NCBI RefSeq assembly: GCF_019702925.1
Contig: NZ_AP024713.1
Coordinates: 930,001 to 994,000 of the forward strand
Length of the DNA stretch: 64,000 bases
Direction: 5' to 3'
From: Campylobacter sp. 19-13652
GTDB taxonomy: Bacteria; Campylobacterota; Campylobacteria; Campylobacterales; Campylobacteraceae
The position numbers and the translations under genes were made by a program. This document shows, in pieces, positions 28,630 to 36,940 of the stretch. The notes under the pieces are model-generated. The model was not told where the DNA came from. It did not search any database and was given only the letters and a program-made list of their open reading frames with translations. Every line of letters starts with the position of its first letter. The first letter of the stretch is position 1.

Positions 28630-28635
28630 TATAAT
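28630..28635 (+). promoter_or_regulatory. -10 box for the agmatine gene cluster
   Basis: TATAAT 34 nt upstream of the GTG start at 28669, in the short gap diverging from tgt. No clear -35. Confidence 0.5.
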
Positions 28636-28668
28636 CAGCCCTTTGAGTTAAATTTAAGGACGCAAAAA

Positions 28669-28926
28669 GTGGATATATATCAGTTTATCGGATTTTTGGG
28701 TATGGTTTGCGTTGTGGGGGCGTATTTTCTGCTTCAAATAGGCAAAGCAAGCAGCGATAGCGTGGCGTTTTTAAGCATAAATTTAATAGGTGCAGTGCTG
28801 CTTATAATCTCGCTTTTAGTTCACTTTAACCTTGGCTCATTTTTAATCGAAGTTTTTTGGATAATCATAACCTTAATAGGATTTTATAAACTTTACAAAA
28901 AAAGGGGCAAAAATGGCGCAAATTAG
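28669..28926 (+). CDS. Small membrane protein, CBU_0592-like
   Basis: 85 residues with three hydrophobic segments (about 3-22, 30-50, 56-75) and a basic C-terminus; resembles the small CBU_0592-type membrane domain proteins of unknown function. Starts at GTG with AAGGA upstream and overlaps the agmatine deiminase gene by 14 nt, so the two are probably co-translated. A role in polyamine or ion transport would be speculation. Confidence 0.65.
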   Translation: MDIYQFIGFLGMVCVVGAYFLLQIGKASSDSVAFLSINLIGAVLLIISLLVHFNLGSFLIEVFWIIITLIGFYKLYKKRGKNGAN

Positions 28927-29917
28927 GGCATTTGCAGAGTGGGAGGAGCAGGAGGCGCTGCTTATATCCTTGCCTCATAAAAATAGCGACTGGGCGGAGT
29001 ATTTAGATGAAATTTTAGCCAGCTACGAGGAGCTTTTAAGCGCGGTTTTACCGTATCAGCACTGCGTGGCTATTTGCGAGGATGAGGGAGTTTTACGCCA
29101 GTTTGAGCGGTTTAAAAACATAGGACAGGGCTGTGAGCTGCTTTGCGTGCCAACGGACGATACGTGGATTAGAGACTATGGGCTAATTGACGTATCAAGC
29201 GACAATGAAAAGGGCGGCGTGTTAAGCTATGATTTTAAATTTAATGCCTGGGGCGGGAAGTTTTCAAGCTCTAAAGACAACGCCGTAAACGCCTATCTTG
29301 CAAAGCATTTTGGCACTCCAGTTAAGAGCGTGGATATGGTGCTTGAGGGTGGAAGCGTGGAATTTAACGGCGCTGGAGTACTGCTAACTACGACTGAGTG
29401 CCTCCTAAACGATAATAGAAACTCAAGCCTAAACAAAGCCCAGATTGAGGAAAAGCTTAAAGAGCTTTTTGGCCTAGAGCGGGTGGTGTGGCTAGAAAAT
29501 GGCTTTATAAGAGGCGATGACACAGATAGCCACGTAGACACTCTAGCACGCTTCATAGCCCCAGATATCGTCGCTCATGCCATATGCGAGGATAGCGGCG
29601 ACGAGCATTTTGCGCCGCTTCGTGCTATGGCTAGCGAGATAGAGGCAGCTGGATTTAAGCGCATCGAGCTACCTCTGCCAGCAGCAAAATATTACGGAGA
29701 TAAAAGGTTAGGCTGTACGTATACAAATTTTATCTTTGTAAATGGTGCGCTAATAGTGCCGACATATGATGATGCGATGGATGAAGTAGTGCTATCTCGC
29801 CTACGTAAGGCTCTGCCAAATCACGATATAATCGGCGTTAACTCGCTTGTGTTTGTAAGGCAAAATGGCTCGCTTCACTGCTCCAGCCAAAACCGCTTTA
29901 AAAGGGCTAAATCGTGA
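28913..29917 (+). CDS. aguA: Agmatine deiminase (peptidyl-arginine deiminase family)
   Basis: 334 residues. Hydrolyses agmatine to N-carbamoylputrescine and ammonia. Family motifs are present: DDTWIRDYG near residue 80, VLEGGSVEFNG near 143, GDDTDSHVDTLARF near 205 with the catalytic His, and the C-terminal GSLHCSSQNRF with the catalytic cysteine. AguB, the next enzyme of the route, is encoded two genes downstream, which supports the substrate. Length is a little short of the 360 of plant and Pseudomonas enzymes. Confidence 0.9.
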   Translation: MAQIRAFAEWEEQEALLISLPHKNSDWAEYLDEILASYEELLSAVLPYQHCVAICEDEGVLRQFERFKNIGQGCELLCVPTDDTWIRDYGLIDVSSDNEKGGVLSYDFKFNAWGGKFSSSKDNAVNAYLAKHFGTPVKSVDMVLEGGSVEFNGAGVLLTTTECLLNDNRNSSLNKAQIEEKLKELFGLERVVWLENGFIRGDDTDSHVDTLARFIAPDIVAHAICEDSGDEHFAPLRAMASEIEAAGFKRIELPLPAAKYYGDKRLGCTYTNFIFVNGALIVPTYDDAMDEVVLSRLRKALPNHDIIGVNSLVFVRQNGSLHCSSQNRFKRAKS

Positions 29918-30861
29918 GCGTGAGTGCGGATAAAAAGCAGGCTCATTTTCGCCTAAAAAAGCTAGCCATAATCTCAGCTAGTGCGACAAGTGTGCTTTTG
30001 GCTGTGATTAAATTTATCGCAGGGATTGCAAGTGGCTCTATCTCGGTGCTTAGTTCTGCGATTGATTCAATGCTTGATTGCTTGATTTCGGTATTAAATT
30101 TTTTCGCACTTAAAAAATCCAGTGATGCGCCAAATGCGAGATTTAACTACGGCTTTGGCAAAATCGAGGCTTTAAGCTCACTTTTTGAGGGTACTTTTAT
30201 CATAGGTGTGGGGATTTTTATATTTTATGAAAGCGTGCTAAAAATTGTGCATGGCAAAGAGGCTGTGAGTGTGGATATAGGACTATATATCATGCTTGCT
30301 TCAATGCTTATAACAGGCGCTTTAATCGCCTTTTTAAGCCATGTAGCAAAGCTTACAAACGACCTTATCATACGCACAGACGCACTTCATTATAAAAGCG
30401 ACCTTTACACAAATGCCGCCATCGTTATTGCTTTAATTATTATTAAATTTACTGGCTTTTGGCTAATAGACCCACTCCTTGGCATAGCCGCAAGTGCTTA
30501 TATTATTTATAGTGCGATAAAACTCGTAAAAGAGGGCATTTTCATACTTCTAGATGCCGCAATAAGCGAGAGCGAACAGCAAAAAATAGTCCAGATTATA
30601 CTATCGTTTAAGCAAGTATTAAGCTTTCACTACTTTAAATCTAGAAAAAGCGCAAATACCGTATTTTTAAGCTATCATTTAGTCTTTCAAGAGGGCATAG
30701 CTCTAGCCAAAGCGCATCAAATTTCAGACCAAATAATAGCCCAAATAAAGGCGAGCTTTCCTGATAGCGAATGGATAATTACTCCTGAGTTTGACCCAGT
30801 AGATGATAGCGATGAGGACATAAAAGAGGAGCTAAGATGTATAATAAAGGAGCAAGAATGA
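29914..30861 (+). CDS. Cation diffusion facilitator (CDF) family transporter
   Basis: 315 residues, six transmembrane segments followed by a cytoplasmic C-terminal domain (from about 205). The metal-site motifs are seen: SSAIDSMLD in TM2 and HYKSDLYTNAAIV in TM5 (His and Asp). Exports divalent metals such as Zn2+ or Fe2+ by proton antiport; which metal cannot be read off. GTG start overlapping aguA (GTGA), and its own stop overlaps aguB, so it sits inside the polyamine cluster. Confidence 0.88.
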   Translation: MSVSADKKQAHFRLKKLAIISASATSVLLAVIKFIAGIASGSISVLSSAIDSMLDCLISVLNFFALKKSSDAPNARFNYGFGKIEALSSLFEGTFIIGVGIFIFYESVLKIVHGKEAVSVDIGLYIMLASMLITGALIAFLSHVAKLTNDLIIRTDALHYKSDLYTNAAIVIALIIIKFTGFWLIDPLLGIAASAYIIYSAIKLVKEGIFILLDAAISESEQQKIVQIILSFKQVLSFHYFKSRKSANTVFLSYHLVFQEGIALAKAHQISDQIIAQIKASFPDSEWIITPEFDPVDDSDEDIKEELRCIIKEQE

Positions 30862-31730
30862 AAGTAGGGTTAATCCAGCAAAAATACCACGGCAGCACCG
30901 AAGCGACAAATCAAAAAACAGTAGAGCTAATCACAAAGGCAGCTAATAAAGGCGCTCAGTTAGTCGTATTGCAAGAGCTTCATCAAAGCGCCTATTTTTG
31001 TCAAAGTGAAAATGTGGATTTTTTTGACATAGCTGGCGATTTTAACGCTCAAGTGGCATACTGGGGCGAAGTGGCTAGGCAAAATGCTGTAGTACTTGTA
31101 GTAAGCTTGTTTGAAAAGCGAAGTGAGGGGCTTTATCACAACACCGCAGTGGTCTTTGAAAAAGACGGCAGCATGGCTGGTAAATACCGCAAGATGCATA
31201 TACCCGATGATCCGCAGTTTTACGAAAAGTACTATTTTACCCCAGGCGATTTGGGTTTTAAGCCGATAAATACAAGCGTAGGAAAGCTAGGAGTGCTTGT
31301 GTGCTGGGATCAATGGTATCCAGAAGCAGCCAGACTAATGGCACTGGCTGGGGCGCAAATGCTTATCTATCCTACAGCGATAGGGTGGTTTGATGCGGAC
31401 ACAGAGGATGAGAAGCGCCGCCAAAAAGATGCTTGGCTAGCGGTACAAAGAGGGCATGCTGTAGCAAATACACTGCCAGTTATGGCGGTTAACCGCGTGG
31501 GCTTTGAGCCTGATACTAGCGGCGTGGGGCAGGGGATACGCTTTTGGGGCAGCAGCTTTGTTTACGGAGCGCAGGGCGAGGAGCTTTTTATGGCTGATGA
31601 GACAAGCGAGGAGGCGTATATCGTAGAAATAGATATGGCACGAACCGAGCAAGTGCGCCGATGGTGGCCATTTTTACGTGATAGGAGAATTGAATTTTAT
31701 AAAGATTTGACAAAGCGTTTCATAGATTAG
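30858..31730 (+). CDS. aguB: N-carbamoylputrescine amidase
   Basis: 290 residues, nitrilase fold. Converts N-carbamoylputrescine to putrescine, CO2 and ammonia. The catalytic triad is visible: Glu in VVLQELHQSAYF, Lys in KYRKMHIPDD, Cys in LGVLVCWDQWYPEAARL. The ATG at 30858 overlaps the CDF stop (ATGA) with GGAG upstream, and matches the family N-terminus; an earlier in-frame ATG at 30837 would extend it by seven residues. A terminator follows. Confidence 0.94.
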   Translation: MKVGLIQQKYHGSTEATNQKTVELITKAANKGAQLVVLQELHQSAYFCQSENVDFFDIAGDFNAQVAYWGEVARQNAVVLVVSLFEKRSEGLYHNTAVVFEKDGSMAGKYRKMHIPDDPQFYEKYYFTPGDLGFKPINTSVGKLGVLVCWDQWYPEAARLMALAGAQMLIYPTAIGWFDADTEDEKRRQKDAWLAVQRGHAVANTLPVMAVNRVGFEPDTSGVGQGIRFWGSSFVYGAQGEELFMADETSEEAYIVEIDMARTEQVRRWWPFLRDRRIEFYKDLTKRFID

Positions 31731-31772
31731 GTATGATTAAATTTATCACTGATTTAATGGGTTTAAATTTTA

Positions 31773-31805
31773 AAATCCGCTTAACTTTAATCTAGGCGGA
31801 TTTTT
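31773..31805 (+). terminator. Terminator of the agmatine/CDF cluster
   Basis: AAATCCGC and GCGGATTT arms (8 bp) with a 15-nt loop, ending in a run of T, 43 nt after the aguB stop. Confidence 0.8.
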
Positions 31806-32240
31806 CGCTAACACTGCAAAAAAGTTTTGATAGCTAGATCTATATTTAAGCAAAATATCAAAATAAGAATTGCTCCATGTAAGACGCATCAAAGCAAGCT
31901 AGCTTAGAGCTATCCTATCAAGTTTAATTGCTCATTTATGTAAATTAAAACAATAATTTTTAATGCTCTTTTAAAGAATATAATATTATTTTAAACCTTA
32001 TCACAAGACTAGAGTTAATAATTTACACTACAATTGCTCTGCTAGCAAAACTTTATAATACATGTTGGTTAAAATTCGATACAGATAATTTTCTAAAGCA
32101 CGGAGTTAAGTAGTCTTAAAAGTTTTAATTTACGTTTGCTGCTCTAAATTTAAAGCCTGCTTTGAATTATGCTAGTAGCCTCAAACTTTATCTACCGAAA
32201 CACTTAGATTTTGCAACAACACACAATGCCTTAAATTCCT

Positions 32241-32266
32241 CTGCAAATCAAGATATTTGCAGTTTT
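32241..32266 (+). terminator. Hairpin with T-run, possible terminator
   Basis: 8-bp stem CTGCAAAT/ATTTGCAG, loop CAAGAT, followed by TTTT. No intact gene ends just upstream, so it may belong to a decayed gene. Confidence 0.45.
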
Positions 32267-32290
32267 AGATTTAGCCCTAAGTAAGCAAAA

Positions 32291-32313
32291 AATGGTGGGG
32301 CAAGCGCCCCAAA
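32291..32313 (-). terminator. Terminator of the TAXI gene
   Basis: TGGGGC/GCCCCA stem (6 bp) with a 4-nt loop, followed on the minus strand by CCATTTTTT, right after the TAXI stop codon. Confidence 0.82.
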
Positions 32314-32320
32314 AAATAGC

Positions 32321-33259
32321 CTATTTTACTATACCGGCTTCTTGATATACCTTTAAGGCCGCTTTGTGAAGCGGAGCTACCACGCCCTCAATAAGGCTCT
32401 CTTTGGTTACTGATTTTAAAGCGGTATGCAGGCTTTTATACTCGTCAAAGTTATCAAGCACGCCCTTTACCACGGCTTCGACCGCTTCATCACTCACGCT
32501 CTCATCAGCCACTAGCACTGCTTTTACACCTATGCTATTTACGTCATAGTCTACGCCCTCATATGTACCCTTTGGTATTACGCCTTTTGCAAAGTACGGA
32601 TATTTGGCTATCATGGCGTCTATTTGCTCGCCATCAACATTTAGTATATCAATTGGCAACGAATTTGAAGCATCTGTGATATTTGCTGTAGGATGCCCTG
32701 CAACAAAGCTATATCCGTCAATTTTTTTATCCTTTAGTGCGTGTGGGCATTCAGAGACTGTAAGCACCCCTCTATACCCCAGCTTATCCGTATCAAAGCC
32801 CTTTGCTTCAAAGACTTTTAAAGTAGTAAATTCATTACCGCTACCTGGGTTTCCTACATTATATTTCTTGCCAGCTAGCTCGGCGATATTTTTTATTCCT
32901 GACTCCTTTGAGACAACCATAGCTAAAAGCTCAGGATACACCGACATCACTGCTCGTAGCTTTTTATCTGGCTTACCTTCAAATTTGCCAGTGCCGTTGT
33001 ATTTATCATAGACGACGTCGCTTTGCACAAAGCCAAAGCTTAGCTCGCCTTTTAGCACGTTATTTACATTATAAACAGAGCCGCCAGTTGATTGTACGGA
33101 GCATTTTATGTTTGGATTTTTATTTGCCATACGACATATTGCGCCACCTACTGGATAGTATGTGCCCGTCATGCTTCCAGTACCTATGTTTACAAATTCT
33201 TTCGCCCCAAGACTTGAAGCAAATAACGCAGTTGCTAGTAATAGTGAACTTTTTTTCAT
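32321..33259 (-). CDS. TAXI-family periplasmic solute-binding protein
   Basis: 312 residues with a signal sequence (cleavage near residue 19, SLGA-KE). The mature start NIGTGSMTGTYYPVGGAICRM is characteristic of TRAP-associated extracytoplasmic immunogenic (TAXI) binding proteins, which deliver an organic acid or amino acid (glutamate in one studied case) to a fused TRAP permease. No permease gene is found on either side in this window. A GATAAT -10 is at 33290-33285 and a strong AGGAGG ribosome site precedes the ATG. The terminator right after it shows that it is transcribed alone. Confidence 0.9.
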   Translation of the reverse strand: MKKSSLLLATALFASSLGAKEFVNIGTGSMTGTYYPVGGAICRMANKNPNIKCSVQSTGGSVYNVNNVLKGELSFGFVQSDVVYDKYNGTGKFEGKPDKKLRAVMSVYPELLAMVVSKESGIKNIAELAGKKYNVGNPGSGNEFTTLKVFEAKGFDTDKLGYRGVLTVSECPHALKDKKIDGYSFVAGHPTANITDASNSLPIDILNVDGEQIDAMIAKYPYFAKGVIPKGTYEGVDYDVNSIGVKAVLVADESVSDEAVEAVVKGVLDNFDEYKSLHTALKSVTKESLIEGVVAPLHKAALKVYQEAGIVK

Positions 33260-33284
33260 GATCTCCTCCTATGGAAAGTTGAGT

Positions 33285-33290
33285 ATTATC
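33285..33290 (-). promoter_or_regulatory. -10 box for the TAXI gene
   Basis: GATAAT on the minus strand, 26 nt upstream of the ATG, after a T-rich stretch. Confidence 0.45.
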
Positions 33291-33365
33291 GCAAATTTTT
33301 TGTTAAAAAAATATTAACTAAGTAAAATAATGTTATACTTTTATCATTCTTAGGAAAAGAGGCTT

Positions 33366-34177
33366 ATTGCGGAATTTTATAAAAAGCAATGGCAGGAATT
33401 TTATGAAAATGCGTGGAGTTTTAGGATTGAGTTTTTAAAATAAAGCAGCGCCACTATCTAAGCGTAAATAAAACCAAATAAAAGTACAGTGGCATGAGTT
33501 TGAGATAGGGCAGGGCAACTCTTTAAGCTTTGCTAGGGTGTCGATAATAAAGCTACAGGCATCTGTGGCAATACGCAGTCGCACTAATCACGCAAGCTAT
33601 AGGGCGGATTTTTTAATCGATGTCTTTGGTGCAAGTGGCGGAAATTATGACTGCATAATCGAGTTTGGATAGGATATGGGCGCAATATTTTTAAGATATT
33701 TTACAAAGGCAAAGCTAAGGCGAGCCGTATTTGGTAGCCAATCTACTAAATACGACGTAGAAATAACCACCAAACTAGCCTAAAGTGCACCTAGACTGGA
33801 AGCGACATTTTTTCACTTTAAGTATATCAAGCCAAATCTAGATCTAATAAAATCTCGAAGCTTTAAAAAGGTGTTTGTTTTTATATGCCACAGCATAGAG
33901 CAGGTGCAAAATATCGGCAATGAGTGGTTTGGCGCGATTGCAGATGTGGCTAATTATACAATGTCTACACCTTAATCTGTATGGATTTCAAACGGCTAAG
34001 CTAGGCAAGGTTAGCAAGGAGCATTTAAATTTATGCGACAAAAAGACTAGAATGAGAACTTTTAAAAAACCATCACAAGCTCGGTAAAAAAATGGCAAGA
34101 TAGAACTAGATGATACTGTGCTTGAGATAGGTTGTAAATACTAGTTTATACAGGCTCCATAGAATGCTGGCGTTTAA
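33366..34177 (+). pseudogene. Decayed gene, probably a SAM-dependent methyltransferase
   Basis: Protein-like sequence can be read in pieces along about 810 nt. Frame 3 from 33366 gives IAEFYKKQWQEFYENAWSF and stops at 33438. Frame 1 from about 33481 to 33975 is open except for TAG at 33670 and TAA at 33781. Frame 2 from 33962 continues with LGKVSKEH and IELDDTVLEIGCKY, broken by three more stops. Two stops could be Gln codons changed by C to T. Blocks such as DFLIDVFG, YDCIIEFG, KKVFVFICHSIEQV read like a class I methyltransferase with motif I. Family assignment is tentative; that it is a dead gene is clear. Confidence 0.7.
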
Positions 34178-34373
34178 ATTTAAAAATCATAAGGCTTTAT
34201 TTTGGCTTTTATTTGGTGCTATTACAAAAAAGTACTGTTTTAAAGTTTTAGTTTTTTATTTAAAAGCCCGCAAAATGATATATGCAGCAATTGCCTGCTA
34301 AGCAAAAACTTCTCACAATACTTTGTAACTTAGTATAGACAGGGTATTTCAAATTTGGTGCAAGTAATCATAC

Positions 34374-34414
34374 TGCAAACAAGCGGTTTTTATAAATATA
34401 AGTGCTTGTTTGCA
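34374..34414. repeat. Perfect 11-bp inverted repeat
   Basis: TGCAAACAAGC at 34374-34384 and GCTTGTTTGCA at 34404-34414 with a 19-nt AT-rich loop. Followed by TAACTTTC on the plus strand and AGTATGA on the minus strand, so no T-run; not a standard terminator. Confidence 0.6.
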
Positions 34415-34650
34415 TAACTTTCACTACGACTTACCTAGCTAAGTGCGCAAAAAACAAATTTTAAGTTAAATTTATGCAATAGGGCACTAGCAGAGCAAAA
34501 TCATAGCGCTAAACTTTAATAATCAAACAAAGCGATAAATACACGCATTTGCCAAAATCCAAGTTTTTTAGAATTCAAAAAAGTTTAAGTTCATTAAGGA
34601 TTATAAGATTAAAAACATAAACTATAAACAGAAAAGTATAAAATTTAAAA

Positions 34651-35274
34651 TTATTTAAATAAAATAGAGCCAAGTCTTAGCATATTTGAGCCGCATTTTA
34701 AAGCTATTTCAAAATCCCCACTCATTCCCATAGAGCAGATTTTAGCGCCACTTAAATCATCAAACAGCCTTCTAGTCGCCTCAAAGCTAGCCACTACCGC
34801 GCTTTTTTCATCAGAGTGCGCACCAATACTCATCACGCCAAGGAGTTTGATATTTTTGCATTTTTCGCCTATCTCATGCCACGCATCGCATGCAGAATGC
34901 AGGCTAAAGCCCTGTTTACTATCCTCATCTGCGCTATTTATCTGAAGTAGGGTGGGTAACTCGCAAGTAAGCCTAGCATCTACAGCTAGCGCCTTTTGTA
35001 CACTTTCACAGCTTTGCCACATTGTTGGATTTGCGCTTAATAGCTGATTTATCTTATTGCTTTGAAGCCTGCCTATAAAATGCCAAGATAGATTTAAGCT
35101 TTTAAGCTCGTTCTTTTTTGCCACTAAATCCTGCACTTTATTTTCGCCAAACTCAAGCTGCCCTTCTTGAGCTAGCTGCGCTACAGCCGCCGCATCTACA
35201 TATTTGCTCACAGCCACGACCCTCACACCATCACCACCTATCTTGCGCACACGCTCAAGCACTTTTAAAATCAT
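34651..35274 (-). CDS. YggS/PLPBP-family pyridoxal-phosphate homeostasis protein
   Basis: 207 residues, single PLP-binding TIM-barrel-like domain. The PLP lysine is Lys24 in AVSKYVD; LEFGENKVQDL, WHFIGRLQSNK and LGVMSIGA match the family. It binds PLP and affects B6 and amino-acid balance without known catalytic activity. Abuts the protease gene upstream (ATG at 35274 overlapping its stop). Confidence 0.92.
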   Translation of the reverse strand: MILKVLERVRKIGGDGVRVVAVSKYVDAAAVAQLAQEGQLEFGENKVQDLVAKKNELKSLNLSWHFIGRLQSNKINQLLSANPTMWQSCESVQKALAVDARLTCELPTLLQINSADEDSKQGFSLHSACDAWHEIGEKCKNIKLLGVMSIGAHSDEKSAVVASFEATRRLFDDLSGAKICSMGMSGDFEIALKCGSNMLRLGSILFK

Positions 35275-36374
35275 TACTGCCCCAGTCTCATAATATCGTT
35301 AAAAGTAGCCACTATCATGAGTGTACCAAGCACAGCCCAGCCAGCATATGTAAGGTACTCAAAGGCACGTTTTGGCACAGCGCGCCTGCTTATTAGCTCA
35401 TAAAGGTTAAAAAGTATATGCCCACCGTCAAGCGCTGGTATAGGTAATAAATTTAAAACCCCTAAATTTACCGATATTAGGGCAACTATGAGTAGTAGCA
35501 TTTGCAGGCTAGTTTTTGCGGCTTTTGAGGTTACATCGGTGATTTGCATTATGCCACCAACCTCGCTTACTGGCACCACTCCGCTTAGTAGCTTTCCTAT
35601 GCCAGCAAAAATAAGTCCGCTTGCCTGCCATGTCTGCTCTGCGGCGTATTTTAGGGCGTCAGAGCGATGGTATATTATTACAGTCTCATTTGATGGGCTT
35701 ATGCCAAGCAGTGGCTTACTGATTTTTTCGCCAAATAAATTTACCCCATCACCCATTTTTGGATATGCGATTAAGGTAAGCTCCTCGTCGCCTCTTTTTA
35801 ACCTAACCTCACTTTTATCTGTATTTACAAGCGGGCTTATGTCGCTCCACTGCGATACTATTTTGCCATTTATTGATAGAATTTTATCTCCTGATTTTAT
35901 GCCAGCTATGCTAGCGGCTGAGTCTGGAGCTACGTTAGCCACCACTGTACCAAGCCTTTGTTCGCCCAAAAATCCAATAGCTATATATATAAAAAATGCT
36001 AGCAAAAAATTAAATGCAGGCCCAGCTACTAAGATTAAAATTCTCCCAAATGGACTTAGGGTGTTATAGCTATCAGGGTCATTGCTGCTAATGCTTGGGT
36101 CTGAGTCATCCTGCCCCTTTAGCTGGACGTATCCACCAAGCGGTATGGCGCTTATTTTATACTCAGTTTGCCCCTTTTTAAAAGAATAAAGCGCCTCACC
36201 AAAGCCTATGCTAAAAGCATTTACCCCTACGCCCAAAAGTCTAGCCGCCAAAAAATGCCCCAATTCGTGAAAAAATATCAAAAAACTAATAGCCAAAACA
36301 GTAATGATAAAGTGCCATGAATAAGCATAAAGCCCAGCTATTAATAAGCCTAGACTAAATAAAAGGCTTTTCAA
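35274..36374 (-). CDS. rseP: RseP/site-2-type membrane zinc metalloprotease
   Basis: 366 residues, M50B family. HELGH active site at residues 36-40 in the first transmembrane helix, a single PDZ domain (about 115-200, with GIKSGDKILSINGK), and the third zinc ligand in PIPALDGGHIL near 310. Cleaves membrane-bound regulators and signal-peptide remnants in the inner membrane. It has one PDZ domain where E. coli RseP has two. Lies between pgsA and yggS. Confidence 0.93.
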   Translation of the reverse strand: MKSLLFSLGLLIAGLYAYSWHFIITVLAISFLIFFHELGHFLAARLLGVGVNAFSIGFGEALYSFKKGQTEYKISAIPLGGYVQLKGQDDSDPSISSNDPDSYNTLSPFGRILILVAGPAFNFLLAFFIYIAIGFLGEQRLGTVVANVAPDSAASIAGIKSGDKILSINGKIVSQWSDISPLVNTDKSEVRLKRGDEELTLIAYPKMGDGVNLFGEKISKPLLGISPSNETVIIYHRSDALKYAAEQTWQASGLIFAGIGKLLSGVVPVSEVGGIMQITDVTSKAAKTSLQMLLLIVALISVNLGVLNLLPIPALDGGHILFNLYELISRRAVPKRAFEYLTYAGWAVLGTLMIVATFNDIMRLGQ

Positions 36375-36382
36375 ATTTTCTC

Positions 36383-36940
36383 CTAGTTTGTATTTTTTAA
36401 GCTCGATTTAGCGCTAGCTTTTGCATAAGACAGCACATAATCTGCCCCAGAATAAAGCGTGAGTGCCACTGCTAACCACAAGAGCGCATTAGCAAAGTGC
36501 CACTGCATAATAAGCCAGCCTATAGCTATCATCTGTACGACTGTTTTTACCTTGCCTGCCATATTTGCAGCGACACTTAGCCCCTCGCTAGCCACGACCA
36601 CCCTAAATCCAGTAATAAAAAATTCTCTAACAAGTATAAGATACACAGCCCACGCATTTGCCCTACCAAGCAGCATAAGCCCCAAAAATGCAGCAAGGGT
36701 CAGCATCTTATCAGCCAGCGGATCAAGCACTGCACCTAGCTTTGTCTTTTGATCCCACTCTCTGGCTATGTAGCCATCAAAAAAATCAGTCACACTAGCT
36801 AGTACAAATAAAAGCCCAGCAAAATAGTTTACCCAGCTTATATGCACCCCTTGCCAGCTAGCGCCGTCTATAAGGATATAAAACATAAGAGGAGCCAAAG
36901 CTATGCGAATAAGAGCTAGGGTGTTTGGCAAATTTATCAT
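36383..36940 (-). CDS. pgsA: CDP-diacylglycerol-glycerol-3-phosphate 3-phosphatidyltransferase
   Basis: 185 residues, normal length. Makes phosphatidylglycerol phosphate in the inner membrane. The CDP-alcohol phosphotransferase motif (D-x2-DG-x2-AR-x8-G-x3-D-x3-D) is visible in DFFDGYIAREWDQKTK followed by LGAVLDPLADK, from residue 62. Overlaps the reductase gene upstream by 4 nt. Confidence 0.94.
   Translation of the reverse strand: MINLPNTLALIRIALAPLMFYILIDGASWQGVHISWVNYFAGLLFVLASVTDFFDGYIAREWDQKTKLGAVLDPLADKMLTLAAFLGLMLLGRANAWAVYLILVREFFITGFRVVVASEGLSVAANMAGKVKTVVQMIAIGWLIMQWHFANALLWLAVALTLYSGADYVLSYAKASAKSSLKNTN

Larger units (their letters stand above)
31731..32320. other. 590-nt gap between aguB and TAXI genes (convergent)
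   Basis: Holds the aguB terminator, the TAXI terminator, and a third hairpin at 32241-32262 (CTGCAAAT/ATTTGCAG, 6-nt loop, then TTTT on the plus strand). A 49-codon frame without a start codon runs from 31964 to 32113 (ending FDTDNFLKHGVK); it could be a gene remnant but I recognise nothing. The rest is AT-rich filler. Confidence 0.45.
33260..34650. other. 1.4-kb stretch without an intact gene
   Basis: Contains the TAXI promoter, the decayed methyltransferase-like gene (33366-34177) and then about 470 nt of AT-rich DNA with a perfect 11-bp inverted repeat at 34374-34414. I see no tRNA, transposase remnant or attachment site, so how the gene arrived or was lost is not visible. Confidence 0.55.

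Noticed and set aside
31964-32113. 49-codon frame without a start codon between aguB and the TAXI gene
   Set aside because: Could be a remnant, but nothing recognisable; length is within chance in AT-rich DNA.
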